Positions 43,539 to 53,382 of a stretch of 64,000 bases of DNA are shown here, one piece after another (positions within the stretch are counted from its first letter, which is position 1; the number at the start of each line of letters is the position of its first letter). The notes under the pieces were generated by a model, which made no database searches, was not told the DNA's origin, and worked only from the letters and a program-made list of their open reading frames with translations. The translations under genes were made by a program, and so were the position numbers. This stretch comes from Bacillus infantis (lineage in GTDB: Bacteria; Bacillota; Bacilli; Bacillales; Cytobacillaceae), in contig NZ_JAIVAP010000023.1 of the NCBI RefSeq assembly GCF_020171945.1, positions 1 through 64,000 of the forward strand, given 5' to 3'.

Positions 43539-44168
43539 ATGGAGCAGGAGCTTTTGAAAATATTCGATGAGGAAGGAAATCAGATCGGGACGGCCACAAG
43601 GAAGGATGTGCACCGGCAGGGATTTTGGCATGAAGCTTTTCACTGCTGGTTCATTCAGCGGGAAGAGGAGAAGGTCTATATATATGTACAGCTGAGAAGC
43701 AAAGAGAAAAAGGATTATCCGGACCTTCTGGATATTACGGCGGCCGGGCATCTGCTGGCTGAAGAAACCGTTGAGGATGGCGTCAGGGAAATAAAAGAAG
43801 AAATCGGCATCGATGTTGATATCGAAGAGCTGTCACCGCTCGGAATCATTAGATATTGCATTGAGAAGGAGAACTTCATTGATAAAGAAATGGCAAATGT
43901 GTTTCTTTACGAATGCTCCCAGCCGTTCATCGAGTATGAGCTGCAGCAGGAAGAAGTAGCCGGCATTTACCGGATTGAATGGGACAGCTTCAAGAAGCTT
44001 TGGGAAAGCGGGGACGGCAAGGTGCAGATGGAAGGCTTCGAGATCGGCAGTGCCGGCGAGAAAGTTTATTTGGAGAAGGAAGCAGCCATCGGAGATTTTG
44101 TACCGCATGACCGCTCTTATTACCAGGAAGTCATTAAAGGCATCACGCAGCGGCTTGATCTGATGTAG
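43539..44168 (+). CDS. Nudix hydrolase
   Basis: Soluble hydrolase of 209 residues resembling the isopentenyl-diphosphate-isomerase-like Nudix group found next to many Firmicutes genes. The Nudix box appears as G-H-L-L-A-E-E-T-V-E-D-G-V-R-E-I-K-E-E-I, one residue short between the first E and the R-E of the standard spacing. The N-terminal R-K-D-V-H-R-Q-G-F-W-H-E-A-F fits this group. AGGAGAG precedes the ATG. Substrate unknown. Confidence 0.8.
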   Translation: MEQELLKIFDEEGNQIGTATRKDVHRQGFWHEAFHCWFIQREEEKVYIYVQLRSKEKKDYPDLLDITAAGHLLAEETVEDGVREIKEEIGIDVDIEELSPLGIIRYCIEKENFIDKEMANVFLYECSQPFIEYELQQEEVAGIYRIEWDSFKKLWESGDGKVQMEGFEIGSAGEKVYLEKEAAIGDFVPHDRSYYQEVIKGITQRLDLM

Positions 44169-44250
44169 CAGACCCGTCAGCTCCACAAAACATAAATTTT
44201 CCCTGGGATAGCAGACTATAGATATCAAAATGCAGGATGGGGGATGGAGA

Positions 44251-44676
44251 TTGAAGGTATTAACAATGAAACAGCCCTGGGCCAGTCTGTTTGCCCTGCG
44301 GGAGGCTGAGTATGAAACGCGGACTTGGAAAACCCCATACAGAGGGGCGCTGGCCATTCATACCAGCCAGAAAATTGACGTAAAAGCATGCAGGCAAAAG
44401 ATGGTCTCGGAGCTTTTAGGCCGGCATGGGTACTCAGAGGAAAATCTTCCCGCCGGGCAGATCATAGCTGTCTGCCGCCTGGAGGATTGCTTTAGTGTCA
44501 TAGATCACTCCGGGTCAGGGGCCGTGCTTGAAAACGGCAGGATTATATCGGGACAGGAGCTCTATCTGGGCGATTACCGGACTGGCTGCTATGCCTGGCA
44601 GGTCAGCGGCATGGAAATCCTGAAGGAGCCAATCCCGGCCAAAGGCCGGCTGGGTTTATGGGAATACCCGCTTTGA
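44251..44676 (+). CDS. ASCH domain protein
   Basis: Soluble protein of 141 residues. K-V-L-T-M-K-Q-P-W-A-S-L at the start and the E-T-R-T-W-K-T-P-Y-R-G segment are the ASCH-domain signature, a PUA-like fold thought to bind RNA or modified nucleosides. TTG at 44251 is chosen: GGGGG lies eight bases before it and it gives the usual family N-terminus. The ATG at 44230 would add seven residues. Confidence 0.75.
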   Translation: MKVLTMKQPWASLFALREAEYETRTWKTPYRGALAIHTSQKIDVKACRQKMVSELLGRHGYSEENLPAGQIIAVCRLEDCFSVIDHSGSGAVLENGRIISGQELYLGDYRTGCYAWQVSGMEILKEPIPAKGRLGLWEYPL

Positions 44677-44689
44677 GGGCGGGCTTTTC
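44667..44689 (+). terminator. terminator overlapping the ASCH gene stop
   Basis: CCCGC, TTTGAGG, GCGGG then CTTTTC. The stem includes the TGA codon. The following ~280 bases (44690-44973) hold no gene I can support. Confidence 0.65.
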
Positions 44690-44973
44690 TATTTTAAGCT
44701 GGTAAAGACTGTCAAGGCGGCATTTTTATACTAGGACCCTTATCTCCATATTTTCCGCCTTTGCAGGAGCTTTTGGCCTTATGATGGCAAGTGAAGAAAA
44801 GGAAGGGACAGCAGAATAAGCAAGTCTCCTCTCATGCATGAAAACCTCTCCCGGAAGGGATACTTGGGCTATAGCGGCATCCTTTTTCAATAGGTGGTTT
44901 TCTGCTTCCATATTGAGGTAAAGGTAATGGCAGGACTGCAGGCTAATGTCTGTGCCGGAAAGGGGAATTTTCA

Positions 44974-46209
44974 GTGCATCATTTTGATGAGGTCTTTATT
45001 CAAATCTTATTTTTGCTCGCTGTTTCGGTAACGGTTATCGGAATTGCAAAGCTGGCCAGGCAGCCATATTCCATTGCGCTTGTACTGGTCGGTCTTATCC
45101 TGGGGCTCACCAATATACCGCTTCTTGAAGAGGCTGAACAGTTTATTACACAATCACATATTTTTCAGGCTATCATTATTTCTCTATTTCTCCCCATTTT
45201 ATTGGGGGATGCCTCCATTAAAATGCCTTTTTCTCAGGTGAAGCAGGTGAGGAGGCCGATTTTGGCGCTTGCCTTTGGGGGAACCTTTCTCTCATTCATT
45301 ATTATCGGCCTGGGCTCATATTATCTGCTTGGGCTTCCGCTGGTCCTTTCCTTCACGTTTGCTTCCCTGATGAGTGCAACAGACCCGATCAGTGTTATAT
45401 CAATATTCAAAACGCTCGGCGTTCCAAAAAAGCTGGTGACCATTATAGAAGGAGAGTCTCTCCTTAATGATGGTGTGGCTGTTGTACTGTTCCAGATATC
45501 CTCCATCTACCTGCTTACGTACATAGAAATGGGCTGGGCCGGGATTGCGAGCGGCGTTTGGCTGTTCATTAAATTCAGTATAGGCGGGGCCCTGCTTGGA
45601 GCCTTGCTGGGCTATATTTTTTCACAGATCATCCGCATTTATGATGACTATCCGCTCGAAATTGCATTTTCAATCCTGCTGTTCTTCGGCAGCTATTTTA
45701 TCGCTGAGCATCTGGAGGTATCAGGTGTTATCGCCGTAGTGGTCGGAGGGGTCATTTTCGGGAATTATGGCGCAAGGATCGGCATGTCCGAGACAACGAA
45801 GACTAATATCAGCTCTTTCTGGGATGTGATCACCCTGATCGCCAATTCTCTGATTTTCCTGATGATCGGCCTGGAAATCAAAAATATCAGCTTCATCAAT
45901 AACTGGTGGACGATTGTCCTGGCCATCGTCATTGTGCTGGCAGGCCGGACAATTGCCCTTTACAGCAGCCTTGCATTTGTTAAAGACTTTTCCAGCAAAT
46001 ACAAAATCCTGCTGAACTGGGGAGGCTTGAAGGGAAGCCTCTCGATTGCCCTTGCATTGAGCCTTCCGCCTTCTTTTGCAGGCAGGGATACAGTCCTGCT
46101 TCTTGCCTTCAGCGTGGTTCTGTTCTCCCTGATTGTCCAGGGGCTCACGATCAAGCCGATCATTCAGAAGCTCGGGATAAAGCCTGTCCCTGATGATGAT
46201 AAACATTGA
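44974..46209 (+). CDS. Na+/H+ antiporter, CPA1/NhaP family
   Basis: Membrane cation/proton exchanger of 411 residues with about 12 helices. The ion site is seen in A-T-D-P-I-S-V-I and E-G-E-S-L-L-N-D-G, and the family motif W-G-G-L-K-G-S-L-S-I-A-L is near the C-terminus. No long cytoplasmic tail. GTG start, nine bases after AAGGGG. Likely contributes to sodium or pH homeostasis; potassium cannot be ruled out as a substrate. Confidence 0.83.
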   Translation: MHHFDEVFIQILFLLAVSVTVIGIAKLARQPYSIALVLVGLILGLTNIPLLEEAEQFITQSHIFQAIIISLFLPILLGDASIKMPFSQVKQVRRPILALAFGGTFLSFIIIGLGSYYLLGLPLVLSFTFASLMSATDPISVISIFKTLGVPKKLVTIIEGESLLNDGVAVVLFQISSIYLLTYIEMGWAGIASGVWLFIKFSIGGALLGALLGYIFSQIIRIYDDYPLEIAFSILLFFGSYFIAEHLEVSGVIAVVVGGVIFGNYGARIGMSETTKTNISSFWDVITLIANSLIFLMIGLEIKNISFINNWWTIVLAIVIVLAGRTIALYSSLAFVKDFSSKYKILLNWGGLKGSLSIALALSLPPSFAGRDTVLLLAFSVVLFSLIVQGLTIKPIIQKLGIKPVPDDDKH

Positions 46210-46213
46210 CCGG

Positions 46214-46244
46214 AAATCCATTCAGCATGCTGGATGGATTTTTT
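46214..46244 (+). terminator. terminator after the antiporter
   Basis: AATCCATTCAGC pairs with GCTGGATGGATT, followed by a T-run. Confidence 0.8.
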
Positions 46245-46481
46245 GGCTGAGAGACCAAGAGATCTTTAAAAAGGGCTTGAAGTTATGCGATTTATCTTTC
46301 TTTTGTAAGGAAAGGAAATTAAAATTGCCTCTGCCATCCTTCATGCTTTAAACTGTAAAAAGTGCATGGGGGAATATACATCCCAGCAGGGCAAATTTCC
46401 GGAAGAAAATAAAGGCGGGATCGCTCCTGCTTTGTTTGACCATGACCTCAGCCAAGTGATTTGTGCATGGAGGGAGAGCCA

Positions 46482-47249
46482 GTGGAGGAATTCAAGAACG
46501 ATACATATGAAATCATGGAGGTTTGCCTTCTTGCCGGAAAAATCATGCTCCAAAGCGGCGCAGAAACATACCGGGTCGAGGACACGATGATGCGGATAGC
46601 TGCTTCCTTCGGGGTTGACCAGTCGCACAGCTATGTTACGCCGACTGGCATTATTTTTTCCATAGAAGGCCATGATCCGACCAAAACGAAGCTGATCAGG
46701 ATTTCCGAGCGGGGAACTGATCTTGATAAAGTCACCATCGTCAACAGCATCTCGCGCAATATCAGCAGCGGGGAGCTGACAGTGAAGGAAGCCCTGCAGT
46801 CATTGCGGGAAGTGGAGGCTGCCCCGATGGCGTATTCGCTGCTGCTTCAGATACTGGCGGCTGCCATTTCCAGCGGCTGTTTCCTAATTATGTTCAAGGG
46901 GAGCTGGGAAGACTTTTTGCCCGCGGTAGTATGCGGCGGACTGGGTTTCATTTCTTTTGTCTATTTTCATAAATGGGTGCCGATCAAGTTCTTTGCTGAG
47001 TTTGTAGCGGCATTTGTCATTGGCCTCGCATCTTATGCTTTTGTCTTTTCCGGGGCCGGCAATGAGCTTGATAAAATTATTATCGGATCAGTGATGCCGC
47101 TTGTACCCGGTCTGCTGATTACCAATGCAGTCAGGGATTTGATCGCGGGCCATCTGGTGTCAGGTCTGTCAAAAGGCGCTGAAGCATTTCTGACTGCTTT
47201 TGCCATCGGATCAGGCATCGCGGTCGTATTATCTTTCATCTCATTTTAA
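46482..47249 (+). CDS. threonine/serine exporter subunit, ThrE N-terminal type
   Basis: First half of a split ThrE exporter, 255 residues. A soluble N-terminal ~115 residues (L-Q-S-G-A-E-T-Y-R-V-E-D-T, F-x-x-P-T-G-I) precedes five membrane segments. V-P-G-L-L-I-T-N-A-V-R-D is the ThrE signature. GTG 46482 is chosen because GGAGGGAG lies seven bases before it. Works with the gene at 47261. Confidence 0.8.
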   Translation: MEEFKNDTYEIMEVCLLAGKIMLQSGAETYRVEDTMMRIAASFGVDQSHSYVTPTGIIFSIEGHDPTKTKLIRISERGTDLDKVTIVNSISRNISSGELTVKEALQSLREVEAAPMAYSLLLQILAAAISSGCFLIMFKGSWEDFLPAVVCGGLGFISFVYFHKWVPIKFFAEFVAAFVIGLASYAFVFSGAGNELDKIIIGSVMPLVPGLLITNAVRDLIAGHLVSGLSKGAEAFLTAFAIGSGIAVVLSFISF

Positions 47250-47260
47250 GGAGGCATTGC

Positions 47261-47701
47261 ATGGAAACGATTGAACAGCTTGCAACAAGCTTTATAGCAT
47301 CGGCAGCATTCGGGATTCTATTCAATGCCCCGAAAAAGTCATTGATCAAGTGCGGTACGGTCGGCATGATCGGCTGGCTCGTCTATTTCTGGATGGAATC
47401 GTCTGGGGTTGACGCCGTTGCGGCAACAATTAGTGCAGCTTTTTTCGTGGCTTTCACAAGCCAGTTTTTTGCAAGAGCCTATAAGACGCCGATCATCATC
47501 TTCAGTGTAGCCGGGATCATCCCGCTTGTTCCGGGCGGGCTTGCATATGATGCGATGAGGAATTTTGTTGAGAATGACTATAATACAGCCATCTCCCTCG
47601 CAGCCCGGGCCTTCATGATTTCCGGGGCGATCGCAATCGGGCTTGTGTTCTCAGAGGTCATCAACCAGATCATCAAGAATGCGAGAAGAGTCCAGAGCTG
47701 A
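47261..47701 (+). CDS. threonine/serine exporter subunit, ThrE C-terminal type
   Basis: Second half of the split exporter, 146 residues with five membrane segments and I-P-L-V-P-G-G-L-A-Y near the middle. Begins eleven bases after the preceding gene with GGAGG in between, so the two are one operon. Exports threonine and serine in characterised relatives; substrate here inferred. Confidence 0.8.
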   Translation: METIEQLATSFIASAAFGILFNAPKKSLIKCGTVGMIGWLVYFWMESSGVDAVAATISAAFFVAFTSQFFARAYKTPIIIFSVAGIIPLVPGGLAYDAMRNFVENDYNTAISLAARAFMISGAIAIGLVFSEVINQIIKNARRVQS

Positions 47702-47728
47702 AGGATTTCCATTATATAAAACAAGGGG

Positions 47729-47752
47729 AGGCATGTAACTGCATGCCTTTTT
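47729..47752 (+). terminator. terminator after the ThrE pair
   Basis: AGGCATG, TAACTG, CATGCCT and a T-run. Confidence 0.78.
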
Positions 47753-47918
47753 GCATACAGTAAAAAGAATTAGCAGATAAATAATTTCAAAATTCCGTAA
47801 AAAGTCGTATGATAGTGTATATATTTAGTTAAACGAAAGATTAAGATTCTGAACTTTTTCCTCGAAAGGCGGGTAAAGGAAAAGCAATTCAGCAGGAATC
47901 AGACTTGGAGGACGATTT

Positions 47919-49661
47919 ATGGGAAAGGTGTTTGGATTTTTAAAAATATACAGAGTCGCCGTCATTGTCGCTCTTGCATTGATGCTGACAGAGCTTGCGG
48001 TTGAGCTGCTTCAGCCGCTCTTGATGGCCAAGATCATTGATGAAGGAATCATGAAAAAGGATATGGATGAGGTCCTGATTTGGGGTGCGGTCATGGTTGG
48101 CATCTCACTGATTGCCTTTGCGGCCGGCATCATCAATTCCTTTTATGCTGCGCACGTCAGCCAGAGCTTCGGCTTTGATATCAGGAAGAGTGTGTTCAGG
48201 AAAGTGCAATCCTTCTCGTTTGCTAACTTTGCCATGTTTCCGGGTTCTTCTCTTATCACGAGGATGACCAATGATGTCACATTGCTCCAGAATATCGTCT
48301 TCATGAGCCTGCGCATCATGATGCGTGCTCCGCTCTTGGTTATTGGGGGTTTGATCATGGCGTTTGTTGTCAATGTGAAGCTCGCTTTGATTCTGAGTGC
48401 GGTTGTCCCATTTTTATTTATTTTCCTCATTTTTATTATGAATAAAGGCGGGGCCTTGTTTAAAAAAGTTCAGGAGAAGCTGGATGACGTCAATAATGTG
48501 ATGCAGGAAAATCTGGCCGGCATCAGGCTCATCAAGGCGTTTCTGCGCAGGAACCATGAAAGCGAAAGGTTCACAGAGGTAACAGGGGACCTGAAGGACC
48601 AGACTGTTTTTGCTCTGCGGCTGATGGAAGTGACGATGCCGATGCTTCTTCTGATCATGAATATAAGCATCATCGGAGTCCTCTGGTTTGGAAGCATCCA
48701 GGTGGATGACGGGAGCGCCAAAGTAGGGGAAGTGGTTGCCGTCATCAACTATGCCACAAGGATTACGGGTGCACTTTCAATGCTTTCTTTTATCATCATG
48801 GCCTTCTCCCGGGCGAAAGCCTCGGCTGGCAGGATTGCCGATGTCCTGAATACAGAAGTGGATCTGAAGGATTCTGAGCACGCTCTGGCTGGATTTGAAA
48901 TAGAGGGAGGGGAAATCGAGTTTGATTCTGTGAGCTTCCGCTACCCGGGCACAGACACAGTGGTGCTTGACGGTGTATCCTTCAAAATAAAGGCCGGCGA
49001 GACGGCAGCCATCCTTGGTGCCACAGGGGCCGGCAAGTCATCTTTATTCCAGCTGATTCCCCGGCTGTATGACGTGACTGGCGGAACCGTCCGGATTGAC
49101 GGGCAGGATATCCAGAGAGTCAGACTGGAAGATCTGCGCAAACAGATCGGATTCGTCCCGCAGGAGGCCCTGCTCTTTACAGGAAGCGTCCAGGAAAATA
49201 TCCGCTGGGGGAAAGAAGACGCAACCCTTGCAGAGGTGGAGGAAGCGGCAAAGAAGGCCCAGATCCATTCTTCCATTGAAAGGCTCTCTGCTCAATATGA
49301 CACGAAGATCGGGCAAAAGGGCGTCAATCTTTCAGGGGGCCAGAAGCAGCGCCTTTCCATCGCCCGTGCCCTTGTCCGCAAGCCGAAGATCCTTTTGCTG
49401 GATGACAGCACAAGTGCCCTGGATTTAAAAACAGAGGCAAAGCTCCTGGAGGCATTGCGGACGTATACCGCGACAACTCTCATCATTACACAGAAAATCA
49501 GTACGGCGATCGAATCAGTTCATATTCTGCTGCTGGAAGATGGAAGGCTGATTGCCGAGGGGAACCATGAAACACTCCTGAGGGAATCAGAGCTGTATCA
49601 AAAAATCTTCCGTTCGCAGTTTGGAGAGGAGGCGCTGGAGCATGTTCAGGGAGCTGACTGA
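47919..49661 (+). CDS. ABC exporter half-transporter, degenerate-site subunit (BmrC/YheI-like)
   Basis: Half-transporter of 580 residues: six membrane helices then an ATPase. Walker A GATGAGKSS and signature LSGGQKQR are intact. However, Walker B reads ILLLDDSTS, with Asp in place of the catalytic Glu, and the switch His is replaced by Gln (L-I-I-T-Q-K). This is the non-hydrolysing half of heterodimeric multidrug exporters such as BmrCD or LmrCD. Overlaps the partner gene by 20 bases. AGGACG precedes the ATG, a weak site. Confidence 0.82.
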   Translation: MGKVFGFLKIYRVAVIVALALMLTELAVELLQPLLMAKIIDEGIMKKDMDEVLIWGAVMVGISLIAFAAGIINSFYAAHVSQSFGFDIRKSVFRKVQSFSFANFAMFPGSSLITRMTNDVTLLQNIVFMSLRIMMRAPLLVIGGLIMAFVVNVKLALILSAVVPFLFIFLIFIMNKGGALFKKVQEKLDDVNNVMQENLAGIRLIKAFLRRNHESERFTEVTGDLKDQTVFALRLMEVTMPMLLLIMNISIIGVLWFGSIQVDDGSAKVGEVVAVINYATRITGALSMLSFIIMAFSRAKASAGRIADVLNTEVDLKDSEHALAGFEIEGGEIEFDSVSFRYPGTDTVVLDGVSFKIKAGETAAILGATGAGKSSLFQLIPRLYDVTGGTVRIDGQDIQRVRLEDLRKQIGFVPQEALLFTGSVQENIRWGKEDATLAEVEEAAKKAQIHSSIERLSAQYDTKIGQKGVNLSGGQKQRLSIARALVRKPKILLLDDSTSALDLKTEAKLLEALRTYTATTLIITQKISTAIESVHILLLEDGRLIAEGNHETLLRESELYQKIFRSQFGEEALEHVQGAD

Positions 49662-51489
49662 ACCATTCCGCTACAAGAAGATTCCAGTCCTGGAGAAAGA
49701 GAATCTCAAAAAGACAGCGGATGATGCAAAGAAACCAAAAGTAAAATCGAAGAACTGGGCAGGGACTCTCCGCAGGATCTGGAATTATCTTGCCGAGGAA
49801 AAAGGGCTCCTCTTCCTCGTCCTGCTGATGGTCATTCTCAGCAGTGTACTGGGGCTGCTCGGTCCGTTCCTCCTTGGGAGGGGAATTGACCAGTATATCG
49901 TAGAAAGAAGCAACAGCGGATTTGCTGTCCTGCTTGCCGGGCTTGCTGCTATCTATATTGTCTATTCTGCGTCCCTTTGGTTCCAGAACTATTGGATGAT
50001 CGGGATTGCCCAGAACACGGTATTTAAAATGAGGACCCAGCTATTCCGCCACCTTCACAAACTGCCGATTCCGTTTTTTGACAAAAGACAGCATGGAGAG
50101 CTGATGAGCCGGGTGACAAATGATATCGAAAATGTCAGCTCCACGCTGAACAGCTCGGTCATTCAAGTTTTTTCTAGTGTGCTAACGCTTGTCGGGACCG
50201 TGGGGGTCATGCTATGGCTGAGTCCGCTGCTTACCCTGATCACCATGATCATTGTTCCGGTCATGTTTTATGGAATGAAGTGGATAACGAACCGGACCGG
50301 CCGGCTCTTCAAAGAGCAGCAGCGCAACCTGGGAGAGCTGAACGGCTTTGTCCAGGAAACGATTTCCGGACAGCGGATAGTCAAAACTTTTTCCCAGGAA
50401 GACAGAGTGATTGAAGAATTCATCGGCAAAGGCGAAAAGCTTCGGGCAGCGGGCTTCTGGGCCCAGACGTATTCAGGCTTCATCCCCAAACTGATGAACA
50501 TGCTGAATAATATGAGCTTTGCCATCATCGCAGGAGTGGGCGGCATATTTGTCCTAAAAGGGATGATATCAATCGGCGTCATCGTCATTTTTGCCGAATA
50601 TGCCCGCCAGTTCACCCGTCCGCTTAATGACCTGGCCAACCAGTTTAACACCCTGTTGTCGGCTATCGCCGGTGCTGAAAGGGTATTCGAAATCATGGAC
50701 CAGAAAGAAGAATTCGAGGATGAAGAGGATGCAGAAGAAATCAGCTTTATCAAAGGGGAAGTAGTGTTCAAGGATGTTTCTTTTTCTTATGAAAAGGGTG
50801 AAAATACAGTAACAGGCATCAATTTCAAGGCAAATACCGGGCAGACTGTGGCCCTTGTCGGTCCGACCGGCGCCGGAAAGTCTACGATCATCAACCTGAT
50901 CTCCCGGTTTTATAATTATGACAGCGGCAGCATCACGATCGATGGCCGTGAGCTGAAAAAAATCAAGCGTGAAAGCTTAAGGCAGCATATGGCATTCGTC
51001 CTCCAGGATTCGCTCCTTTTTCAGGGAACTGTCAGGGAAAATATCCGCTACGGAAAGCTGGATGCGACAGACGAAGAAGTGGAAAAAGCTGCAAAGATGG
51101 CTAATGCACACTCGTTCATCATGAAGCTGCCGCAGCAGTATGATACCATCCTGAAGGGGGACGCCAGCGGAATCAGCCAGGGGCAGCGCCAGCTTTTATC
51201 CATTGCCAGGGCTTTTCTTGCAGATCCTTCAATATTGATTCTTGATGAAGCAACTAGCAGCATTGATACCATCACAGAAATGAAAATCCAGGAAGCGCTC
51301 CAGACGCTGATGGAAGGAAGAACCAGCTTTGTGGTGGCCCACAGGCTGAACACCATCCAGCAGGCCGACCAGATCCTTGTCCTTGATGAGGGCAGGATCA
51401 TTGAGAAAGGCCCCCATGAGGAACTTCTTGAACAGGAAGGATTCTACCATGGCCTTTACCACAGCCAGCTGAAGGAAGAGGCGATATAG
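49642..51489 (+). CDS. ABC exporter half-transporter, catalytic subunit (BmrD/YheH-like)
   Basis: Partner of the preceding gene, 615 residues with an extra ~45-residue N-terminal segment. Walker A GPTGAGKST, Walker B ILILDEATS with catalytic Glu and switch His in VVAHRL are intact, but the signature is degenerate (G-I-S-Q-G-Q). With the neighbour this gives one competent and one degenerate ATP site, as expected for a heterodimer. ATG 49642 lies after AGAGGAGG. Likely multidrug or lipid export. Confidence 0.83.
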   Translation: MFRELTEPFRYKKIPVLEKENLKKTADDAKKPKVKSKNWAGTLRRIWNYLAEEKGLLFLVLLMVILSSVLGLLGPFLLGRGIDQYIVERSNSGFAVLLAGLAAIYIVYSASLWFQNYWMIGIAQNTVFKMRTQLFRHLHKLPIPFFDKRQHGELMSRVTNDIENVSSTLNSSVIQVFSSVLTLVGTVGVMLWLSPLLTLITMIIVPVMFYGMKWITNRTGRLFKEQQRNLGELNGFVQETISGQRIVKTFSQEDRVIEEFIGKGEKLRAAGFWAQTYSGFIPKLMNMLNNMSFAIIAGVGGIFVLKGMISIGVIVIFAEYARQFTRPLNDLANQFNTLLSAIAGAERVFEIMDQKEEFEDEEDAEEISFIKGEVVFKDVSFSYEKGENTVTGINFKANTGQTVALVGPTGAGKSTIINLISRFYNYDSGSITIDGRELKKIKRESLRQHMAFVLQDSLLFQGTVRENIRYGKLDATDEEVEKAAKMANAHSFIMKLPQQYDTILKGDASGISQGQRQLLSIARAFLADPSILILDEATSSIDTITEMKIQEALQTLMEGRTSFVVAHRLNTIQQADQILVLDEGRIIEKGPHEELLEQEGFYHGLYHSQLKEEAI

Positions 51490-51493
51490 GAAA

Positions 51494-51528
51494 AAAGGTG
51501 CACGGCCTTTAGGCTGTGCGCCTTTTTT
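51494..51528 (+). terminator. terminator after the ABC exporter pair
   Basis: AAAGGTGCACGGCC, TTTA, GGCTGTGCGCCTTT, then T residues: a 14-bp stem with two G-T pairs. Confidence 0.87.
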
Positions 51529-51591
51529 GTATTTCGGGCTGGAGAGTTCTGTTCCTTCATTAATGTCTGTAGAAGACAGAGCAAAAAAAGA

Positions 51592-51620
51592 TTGTACTCC
51601 AGTACCATTTCACATATAAT
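51592..51620 (+). promoter_or_regulatory. sigma-A promoter of the alanine/sodium symporter gene
   Basis: TTGTAC at 51592-51597, a 17-base spacer and TATAAT at 51615-51620, 41 bases before the start. Confidence 0.75.
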
Positions 51621-51661
51621 TCTTAATAGGAAAAAGATTCAGAATAAAAGGGGGAATTTGT

Positions 51662-53119
51662 TTGGAAGGTTTTGTTAGCCAATTAAACGGAATACTTTGG
51701 AGCACGCCTGTCATTTATATTTGTTTGGCAGTAGGGCTGCTATTTTCCGTGTTAACCCGTTTTCTGCAGATCAGGCACATTAAAGACATGGTGCTGCTCA
51801 TGTTCAAAGGCAAAAGTTCCGATGCGGGCGTATCTTCTTTCCAGGCCTTATCTATTGCTCTTTCCGGCCGCGTGGGAACTGGTAACATCGCTGGTACCGC
51901 TACAGCAATTGCTATGGGCGGACCCGGCGCAGTTTTCTGGATGTGGGCCATTGCATTCATTGGTGCAGGAAGCGCCTTTGTGGAATCAACTCTTGCACAA
52001 ATCTATAAAGTAAAACAGGATGGATTATACCGCGGGGGCCCTGCTTATTATATCGAAAAGGGCATCGGCATCAAATGGTTTGCAGCTTTATTTGCAGTCG
52101 CTGCCCTGCTGGCTATGTCAGTACTTATGCCGGGCATCCAGTCGAATTCGATTGCTTTGGGCATGGAAAATGCATTTGGCGTTAACGTATATATCACTGG
52201 CGGAATCATTGTCGTCCTTCTCGGCCTAATCATCTTCGGAGGGGTCAAAAGGATTGCGACAGTTGCCCAATATGCCGTTCCATTCATGGCAGTAGGCTAT
52301 ATGCTGGTTGCCCTGATCATCATCGGCATGAATATCGGCGAGCTTCCAGGCGTAATCTCCCTTATTTTCAGCAGTGCGTTTGCCGCGGATTCCATGTTTG
52401 GCGGAATTGTCGGCAGTGCGATTGCCTGGGGGGTAAAACGCGGAATCTATTCCAATGAAGCCGGCCAGGGTACAGGGCCGCATGCAGCCGCAGCTGCCGA
52501 GGTATCACATCCGGCAAAGCAGGGGCTTGTCCAGGCATTCTCTGTTTATATCGATACGCTTTTCGTATGTTCTGCAACAGCCTTTATGATTCTTTTCACC
52601 GGCATGTTCAACACAGTCGGTGAAGACGGCAAAACGATGATCTTCAACGGACTCCCGGGAGTAGAAGCAGGCCCGGCGTTCACCCAGGCTGCAGTTGACT
52701 CTGCACTTCCTGGCTTTGGAGCAGGATTTGTCGCAGTATCTCTTTTCTTCTTTGCTTTTACAACGATCATGGCTTATTACTATATCGCCGAAACGAATAT
52801 GACTTATCTTATGCGCAATAAGGACGGCAGGTTCATGAACTTCATCCTGAAGATCGTATTGCTGGGCAGCACCTTCTATGGGGCCGTCAATGCAGCCGAT
52901 CTCGCATGGGCGCTTGGGGATGTCGGGCTCGGCCTGATGGTATGGCTCAATCTGATTGCCATCCTGATCCTGGCCAAACCGGCCCTTATTGCCCTGAAGG
53001 ACTATGAAGCCCAGAAAAAGCAGGGGCTCGATCCGGTCTTCAACTCCAAGAAGCTCGGCATCAAAAATGCAGAGTATTGGGAAGAGGAATATGTGCAGCA
53101 GGATGAAAGAGTTTCATAA
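51662..53119 (+). CDS. alanine/glycine:sodium symporter (AGCS family, AlsT-like)
   Basis: Sodium-coupled amino-acid importer of 485 residues with about ten helices. S-G-R-V-G-T-G-N-I-A-G-T-A-T-A and R-G-I-Y-S-N-E-A-G-Q-G-T are AGCS signatures. TTG start after GGGGG. Relatives carry alanine, glycine or glutamine. Monocistronic with a good promoter and a hairpin downstream. Confidence 0.85.
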   Translation: MEGFVSQLNGILWSTPVIYICLAVGLLFSVLTRFLQIRHIKDMVLLMFKGKSSDAGVSSFQALSIALSGRVGTGNIAGTATAIAMGGPGAVFWMWAIAFIGAGSAFVESTLAQIYKVKQDGLYRGGPAYYIEKGIGIKWFAALFAVAALLAMSVLMPGIQSNSIALGMENAFGVNVYITGGIIVVLLGLIIFGGVKRIATVAQYAVPFMAVGYMLVALIIIGMNIGELPGVISLIFSSAFAADSMFGGIVGSAIAWGVKRGIYSNEAGQGTGPHAAAAAEVSHPAKQGLVQAFSVYIDTLFVCSATAFMILFTGMFNTVGEDGKTMIFNGLPGVEAGPAFTQAAVDSALPGFGAGFVAVSLFFFAFTTIMAYYYIAETNMTYLMRNKDGRFMNFILKIVLLGSTFYGAVNAADLAWALGDVGLGLMVWLNLIAILILAKPALIALKDYEAQKKQGLDPVFNSKKLGIKNAEYWEEEYVQQDERVS

Positions 53120-53194
53120 ATGATCTGAGGGATGCCCTTGATGGTAAGCAGTACCGTCTTGGTGGAGAAACATTTAAAATAGCACACTAATGAA

Positions 53195-53230
53195 CAGGCC
53201 AAATCGCATATGATTTGGTCTGTTGTTTTT
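53195..53230 (+). terminator. terminator downstream of the symporter
   Basis: GGCCAAATC, GCATAT, GATTTGGTC, then TGTTGTTTTT. Confidence 0.7.
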
Positions 53231-53382
53231 CATTGTATATCAATGTTTTTTGAATAGTAACACATGAATCCACATGCGAAAGCACCCTTTAGATAACATA
53301 GTGACAACCGTTATTGACAATAAGGTAATGACTATTTTTTGAGGAAGTTTTATCCTTAATCGGGTGACCAGCAAGGCTTAAA

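Noticed and set aside
44726-44911. 61-codon minus-strand frame in the gap before the antiporter
   Set aside because: No recognisable protein pattern and no convincing ribosome binding site; gap treated as non-coding.
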